Of a stretch of DNA of 17,346 bases, positions 13,990-17,346 are shown piece by piece. This DNA comes from an uncultured Muribaculaceae bacterium. GTDB taxonomy: Bacteria > Bacteroidota > Bacteroidia > Bacteroidales > Muribaculaceae. Each line of letters begins with the position of its first letter. The first letter of the stretch is position 1. The notes under the pieces are model-generated. The model had not been told where the DNA came from. It made no database searches and worked only from the letters and a program-made list of their open reading frames with translations. A program made the position numbers and the translations under genes. The DNA lies in contig CAQFOZ010000044.1 of NCBI GenBank assembly GCA_948788915.1, forward strand, positions 1 to 17,346, written 5' to 3'.

Positions 13990-14583
13990 ATGATTCCGTA
14001 TAATACAGAAATGAAAAAGATCGTGCTTCCTGAATTCGGTCGTAATGTACAAGGAATGGTAGATTATTGTATGAGTCTGGAGACCAAGGAGCAACGAACC
14101 GAATGTGCACATTCAATCGCAAAAATAATGTCAAGCATGTTTCCGGATCTTGTGGGTGCCAACAATGACAATACGAAGATATGGGACATTATCAATATAA
14201 TATCCGGATTTAAACTTGATGTTGATTTTCCATGTGAGGTGATTACCGAGGAAAAGTTGAACCCGCGTCCAGATAAGATCCCATACACCTCCTCTGCCAT
14301 GCGCTATCGTCATTATGGAAAGAATATAGAGAAGATGATAGAAACCGTTGCGAATATGGAGGAGAGCGAAGAAAAGGATCTTATAATATCCATGATCGCA
14401 CACCACATGAAGAAGCTTCAGCTTATACACAATAAAGAGGGTGTAGATGATGCGAAGATTCTACGGGATCTTAAAGAGTATTCTGGTGGCAGGATAGATC
14501 TTGACCCGCATACTTATCTTTTGCATGAATTTAAGGATGCCTCACAACAGTCTTCATCCAAAAACCGGGAAAAGAGAAAGTAA
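13990..14583 (+). CDS. DUF4290 domain protein
   Basis: The 197-aa product starts MIPYNTEMKKIVLPEFGRNV, the conserved start of DUF4290 (PF14123), so I place the start at 13990 and not at the ATG at 13834, whose first 52 codons lie mostly in a repeat. AGGAG sits only 2-3 nt before this ATG, too close for a standard Shine-Dalgarno. The protein is helical and charged, with MVDYCMSLETKEQRTECAHS near the N-terminus and a lysine/arginine-rich tail. Function is unknown. In Bacteroidetes it is usually found just before murA and rimM, as here, which suggests a link to envelope or translation. Its stop codon is directly followed by a short copy of the repeat end motif. Confidence 0.9.
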   Translation: MIPYNTEMKKIVLPEFGRNVQGMVDYCMSLETKEQRTECAHSIAKIMSSMFPDLVGANNDNTKIWDIINIISGFKLDVDFPCEVITEEKLNPRPDKIPYTSSAMRYRHYGKNIEKMIETVANMEESEEKDLIISMIAHHMKKLQLIHNKEGVDDAKILRDLKEYSGGRIDLDPHTYLLHEFKDASQQSSSKNREKRK

Positions 14584-14597
14584 GCAGTTTCTTAGAC
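14582..14597. repeat. Short repeat-end motif at the DUF4290 stop codon
   Basis: AAGCAGTTTCTTAGAC overlaps the last two bases of the TAA stop. The same string, AAGCAGTTTCTAA, is the end of the repeat fragment at 10631-10643, where it also carries a stop codon. No other part of the element is seen here. Confidence 0.4.
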
Positions 14598-14636
14598 TGA
14601 TATTATTGTATTTGGTGCCATGATAAACCGAAGGAT

Positions 14637-15953
14637 ATGAGTAGTTTTATAGTAGAGGGCGGTCATCGGCTGGAGGGGGAGATAAGACCCAAGGGAGCCA
14701 AAAACGAAGCGTTGGAGGTAATATGTGCCACTTTGCTGACTGACCAGAAAGTAGTGATTTCCAATCTGCCAAGGATTTCAGATGTTATGAATCTTATAAA
14801 CCTTCTTTCCGAGATGGGAGTCAAGGTAAGATATATTTCAGATTCAGAGTGTGAATTTCAGGCGGATTCAGTGGATATTGATTATATCCATACCGAGTCA
14901 TACCGGAAGAAAGCCGGTAGTCTTCGTGGCTCGGTAATGGTGCTTGGTCCACTACTTGCAAGATTTGGTCAGGCAGTGTTGCCTCAGCCTGGTGGAGACC
15001 GGATTGGCAGACGTCGTCTTGACACTCATTTTATAGGTTTGGGTAAATTAGGGGCTAAATTCAATTTCTGCTCTGACGAGCATTTATTCAGTATTGTGGC
15101 TTCTGGAGATGGACTTCATGGAAGCTATATGCTTCTTGATGAAGCCTCTATTACCGGTACTGCAAATATTATAATGGCAGCGGTTCTTGCAAAGGGGAAC
15201 ACTACTATATATAATGCCGCATGTGAACCATATATCCAGCAGCTATGTCGCATGCTTGTACGCATGGGTGCAAAAATTGATGGGATAGGATCAAACTTAT
15301 TGAAAATTGAAGGTGTTGAGAGATTGGGAGGTACGGAACATCGTCTTCTGCCGGATATGATCGAGGTAGGCAGTTTTATAGGCATGGCGGCCATGACCGG
15401 ATCCAATCTTCTTTTAAAGGATGTAGGTGTCAGTGAACTTGGGTTGATGCCTGACGCCTTTGAAAGAATAGGAATCCATCTTGAGATAGAGGGAGATGAC
15501 ATTAGAATAAACCAGAAAGAGATCTATTCCATAGATAATTTTATAGATGGCTCGACCATGACTATTGCGGATGCTCCGTGGCCGGGCTTGTCTCCGGATC
15601 TTTTAAGTATTTTTCTGGTTGTCTGTACTCAGGCAAACGGCAGCGTGCTGATACATCAGAAGATGTTTGAGAGTCGTTTGTTTTTTGTGGATAAGTTGCT
15701 TGACATGGGAGCCAGAATAATTCTGTGTGATCCGCATCGGGCGGTTGTTATAGGTTCCGGTAAATTCAATAGCCTTCGTGCTACAGAGATGACATCGCCC
15801 GACATACGTGCCGGTATCGCAATGCTTATCGCAGCTATGGGAGCGAAAGGTACAAGTAAGATTCAGAATATAGGTCAGATAGACCGTGGATATGAAAATA
15901 TTGATTTGCGTCTAAATAAATTGGGTGCCAAAATCATAAGAATTGATGATTAA
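14637..15953 (+). CDS. murA: UDP-N-acetylglucosamine 1-carboxyvinyltransferase, Asp variant
   Basis: Catalyses the first committed step of peptidoglycan synthesis, transfer of enolpyruvate from phosphoenolpyruvate to UDP-GlcNAc. The 438-aa product has the EPT-fold: RPKGAKNEALEV (17-28) with Lys22 and Asn23, GSLRGSVMVLGPLLARFG (94-111), PWPGLSPD with the general-base Asp, and SPDIRAG with the conserved Arg near the C-terminus. In the active-site loop the usual GGCAIG reads GGDRIG, so the catalytic Cys is Asp121. This exchange is known from other bacteria to make MurA insensitive to fosfomycin, which alkylates the Cys. All other key residues are present, so the enzyme should be active. rimM overlaps its end by 8 nt. 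Confidence 0.95.
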   Translation: MSSFIVEGGHRLEGEIRPKGAKNEALEVICATLLTDQKVVISNLPRISDVMNLINLLSEMGVKVRYISDSECEFQADSVDIDYIHTESYRKKAGSLRGSVMVLGPLLARFGQAVLPQPGGDRIGRRRLDTHFIGLGKLGAKFNFCSDEHLFSIVASGDGLHGSYMLLDEASITGTANIIMAAVLAKGNTTIYNAACEPYIQQLCRMLVRMGAKIDGIGSNLLKIEGVERLGGTEHRLLPDMIEVGSFIGMAAMTGSNLLLKDVGVSELGLMPDAFERIGIHLEIEGDDIRINQKEIYSIDNFIDGSTMTIADAPWPGLSPDLLSIFLVVCTQANGSVLIHQKMFESRLFFVDKLLDMGARIILCDPHRAVVIGSGKFNSLRATEMTSPDIRAGIAMLIAAMGAKGTSKIQNIGQIDRGYENIDLRLNKLGAKIIRIDD

Positions 15954-16485
15954 AAAAGAGGATTTAAGCGAAATAGGTAGATTCCAGAAAACACATGCCT
16001 TGCGTGGGGAATTGAATGCTATTCTTGATATTGATGGGGCGTATGTTGAGGATGGGAATCCGCTCATTGTTGAAATGGATGGTATTCCGGTGCCGTTTTA
16101 TGCGGAGTCCATACGTTCCAAAGGAGTTACGAGTTTCCTGATAAAATTGAAAGATGTTGACAACATAGATGATGCGTCAGAAATGGTCAACAAAGAAATC
16201 TATGCGCTCAAAGAGGAGTTATCGGATTATATAGACGAAAATATGATGTTGCAGCAGGATCTGATAGGGTATGAGGTTTCAGACGAGAAATATGGTATAC
16301 TCGGCAAACTGTTACATATTGAGGATTCGACTCAGAATGAACTTCTGGTAGTTGGTACAGAATCCGGAGAAGATCTGTATATTCCGCTTGTTGATGATTT
16401 TATTCTTGGTATTGATCAGGAAAATGGAATTATTCATACATCCGTACCAAAAGATATATTGGAGTTGAATCAAACGAAAGAGTAA
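15946..16485 (+). CDS. rimM: Ribosome maturation factor RimM
   Basis: RimM helps assemble the head of the 30S subunit by binding S19 and aiding 16S rRNA processing. The 179-aa product has an N-terminal RimM barrel (IGRFQKTHALRGELNAILDI, about 11-30, onward) and a C-terminal PRC barrel (DLIGYEVSDEKYGILGKLLH ... IPLVDDFILGID). I choose the ATG at 15946; an in-frame TTG one codon upstream (15943) is possible but unlikely. The start overlaps the murA stop by 8 nt, so translational coupling is likely. In other phyla rimM usually sits with rpsP and trmD; the murA neighbour is the Bacteroidetes arrangement. Confidence 0.94.
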   Translation: MIKKEDLSEIGRFQKTHALRGELNAILDIDGAYVEDGNPLIVEMDGIPVPFYAESIRSKGVTSFLIKLKDVDNIDDASEMVNKEIYALKEELSDYIDENMMLQQDLIGYEVSDEKYGILGKLLHIEDSTQNELLVVGTESGEDLYIPLVDDFILGIDQENGIIHTSVPKDILELNQTKE

Positions 16486-16538
16486 ATAAATCCTGTTTCT
16501 TAATAATAGTAACAGCAAGATGAAAAATAATTAATATA

Positions 16539-16859
16539 ATGGGAGACTTGATGAAATATGATGAAGATGAGGCTGTGAAATTTATTCGGTCTTATATACC
16601 TGAAAATATAAGTCGTAAATATGATGACGACGAGATATTGTTTGTTATTGATATAATCTGGGACTGGTATGAAAAAAACGGCTATCTTGAAATAAATTTA
16701 GACGTTACAGATGAAGAAGAACTCGATATTTCAGGATTGCAGAAATATGTCCGCAGGGAAATAGCGAAAGATAAAGAGATTATGATGGATCCGAATGATG
16801 TGGATTCTATTGTAGAAGGGGAATTGAAATATGAGGAAAGTATTGAAGATGTGTTTTAA
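16539..16859 (+). CDS. Acidic conserved hypothetical protein, 106 aa
   Basis: I do not recognise a named family with certainty. The product is strongly acidic and helical: DEDEAVKFIRSYIPENIS, then DDDEILFVIDIIWDWYEKNG and a C-terminus with DPNDVDSIVEGELKYEES. It has no signal peptide or membrane segment, so it is cytoplasmic. A second start, MKYDEDEA at 16551, would shorten it by four residues. It is 53 nt downstream of rimM, and its last 29 nt overlap the start of the OmpA-domain gene, so it is part of the same rightward unit. Bacteroidales genomes seem to carry similar acidic proteins, but I cannot confirm this. Confidence 0.8.
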   Translation: MGDLMKYDEDEAVKFIRSYIPENISRKYDDDEILFVIDIIWDWYEKNGYLEINLDVTDEEELDISGLQKYVRREIAKDKEIMMDPNDVDSIVEGELKYEESIEDVF

Positions 16860-17346
16860 GGGATTGGTATTGTCGCTGTCGCTTCTGTTGCCGTCATCTC
16901 TTTATGCTCAGAATAATTCAGGGCGAGATGATACGCTTGATGATTTATCCTTTACAGAAATGTTGAATTCAGTCAGGCTTGATAATAAGAGTGCGGATCT
17001 GATTCGTAGATTTCAGGAGAAGGAGGGGCGTACCCGTCTTCATAATCGAGAATATAATTCTAAAAATTTATCAATGGTCGAGACTTATAGAAACAAAGAG
17101 GTTCTTGTTGTGACCATTGCAGCATCGAAGCTTTTTGAACCAAACAGTACATCTCTTAGTAGTGAGGCTTCAATGATGCTTGCTCCGCTTAAAAGATACC
17201 TGAAAGAGCCCGATATGTACAGGGTTTTGCTTGTGATGCATACAGACAACACCGGTTCCGAAAAATATAGGGAAAAGATTACGGAAGAGCGTTCGACAGC
17301 ACTGTTCGACTGGTTTGTGAATGAAGGATGCGACACCCGTTACCTG
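16831..17346 (+). CDS. OmpA-domain envelope protein, 5' part, runs off the window
   Basis: An open frame with no stop up to the window end (172 codons seen). It starts MRKVLKMCFKGLVLSLSLLL and then PSSLYAQ, a signal peptide with likely cleavage after Ala26. About residues 92-172 match the start of an OmpA C-terminal peptidoglycan-binding domain: LFEPNSTSLSSEASMMLAPL, VLLVMHTDNTGSEKYREKI with the family's HTDNTGS, and TEERSTALFDWFVNEG. It should reside in the periplasm or outer membrane and bind peptidoglycan. The start overlaps the previous gene by 29 nt; an inner ATG at 16849 would cut this to 11 nt but shortens the signal peptide's basic part. Confidence 0.85.
   Translation, partial: MRKVLKMCFKGLVLSLSLLLPSSLYAQNNSGRDDTLDDLSFTEMLNSVRLDNKSADLIRRFQEKEGRTRLHNREYNSKNLSMVETYRNKEVLVVTIAASKLFEPNSTSLSSEASMMLAPLKRYLKEPDMYRVLLVMHTDNTGSEKYREKITEERSTALFDWFVNEGCDTRYL

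Noticed and set aside
15943..15945. TTG start for rimM
   Set aside because: The next codon is ATG and gives the same protein minus one residue; ATG is preferred.
1..17346. CRISPR array, tRNA genes, rRNA genes, transposase or integrase genes
   Set aside because: I looked for regularly spaced repeats, cloverleaf-type sequences and the usual protein motifs on both strands and found none.

Overview
The window is from a member of the Bacteroidales, most like the Muribaculaceae or Bacteroides side of the order. This rests on the gene families (DUF4290, DUF3332, the YtxH/holin-like cluster, the COG2509-type flavoprotein), on promoters of the Bacteroidetes type (TAnnTTTG -7 boxes, two of them with a TTG-type -33 element exactly 19 nt upstream), on the scarcity of Shine-Dalgarno sites, and on a tmRNA tag ending NYALAA. 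It is mostly chromosomal core with one more AT-rich accessory stretch. The genus cannot be fixed from the sequence alone.

Layout. 1-144 (-): 5' part of tmRNA, cut by the window edge. 277-1980 (-): glnS, with a leader of about 325 nt that contains a small inverted-repeat element. 2360-3157 (-): an ECF-type sigma factor followed by a 51-codon ORF that ends in a perfect 46-bp palindrome. 3377-4222 (-): prmA. 4512-5697 (-): a cluster of small envelope-type genes (two YtxH paralogs, a holin-X-like membrane protein, a basic 109-aa protein). 5784-6332 (-): DUF3332 lipoprotein. 6354-9261: an AT-rich accessory stretch with a GNAT acetyltransferase, a long non-coding region with a repeat-like unit, an XRE regulator with a near-perfect promoter, and another non-coding region. 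9262-11288 (-): rarA and a HAD phosphatase. 11446-17346 (+): FAD-dependent oxidoreductase, tsaB, DUF4290 protein, murA (with Asp in place of the catalytic Cys), rimM, an acidic 106-aa protein, and the start of an OmpA-domain protein.

The genes on the right are housekeeping functions for tRNA modification (TsaB), cell wall (MurA), 16S rRNA maturation (RimM) and the envelope (OmpA-like). On the left are translation and quality control (tmRNA, GlnRS, PrmA) and an ECF sigma factor. No virus, CRISPR array, transposase or complete mobile element is visible.

The strongest unexplained signal is a family of intergenic repeats. Two 189-bp copies (4266-4454 and 13744-13932) differ at only 12 positions, carry terminal inverted repeats starting TAAGA, and can fold end to end with an inner hairpin. 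One base pair of the terminal stem has changed on both sides. A right-end fragment (10594-10642) supplies the stop codon of the HAD gene, and solo ends sit directly at the stop codons of glnS and the DUF4290 gene. A second signal is the small ORF behind the sigma factor.
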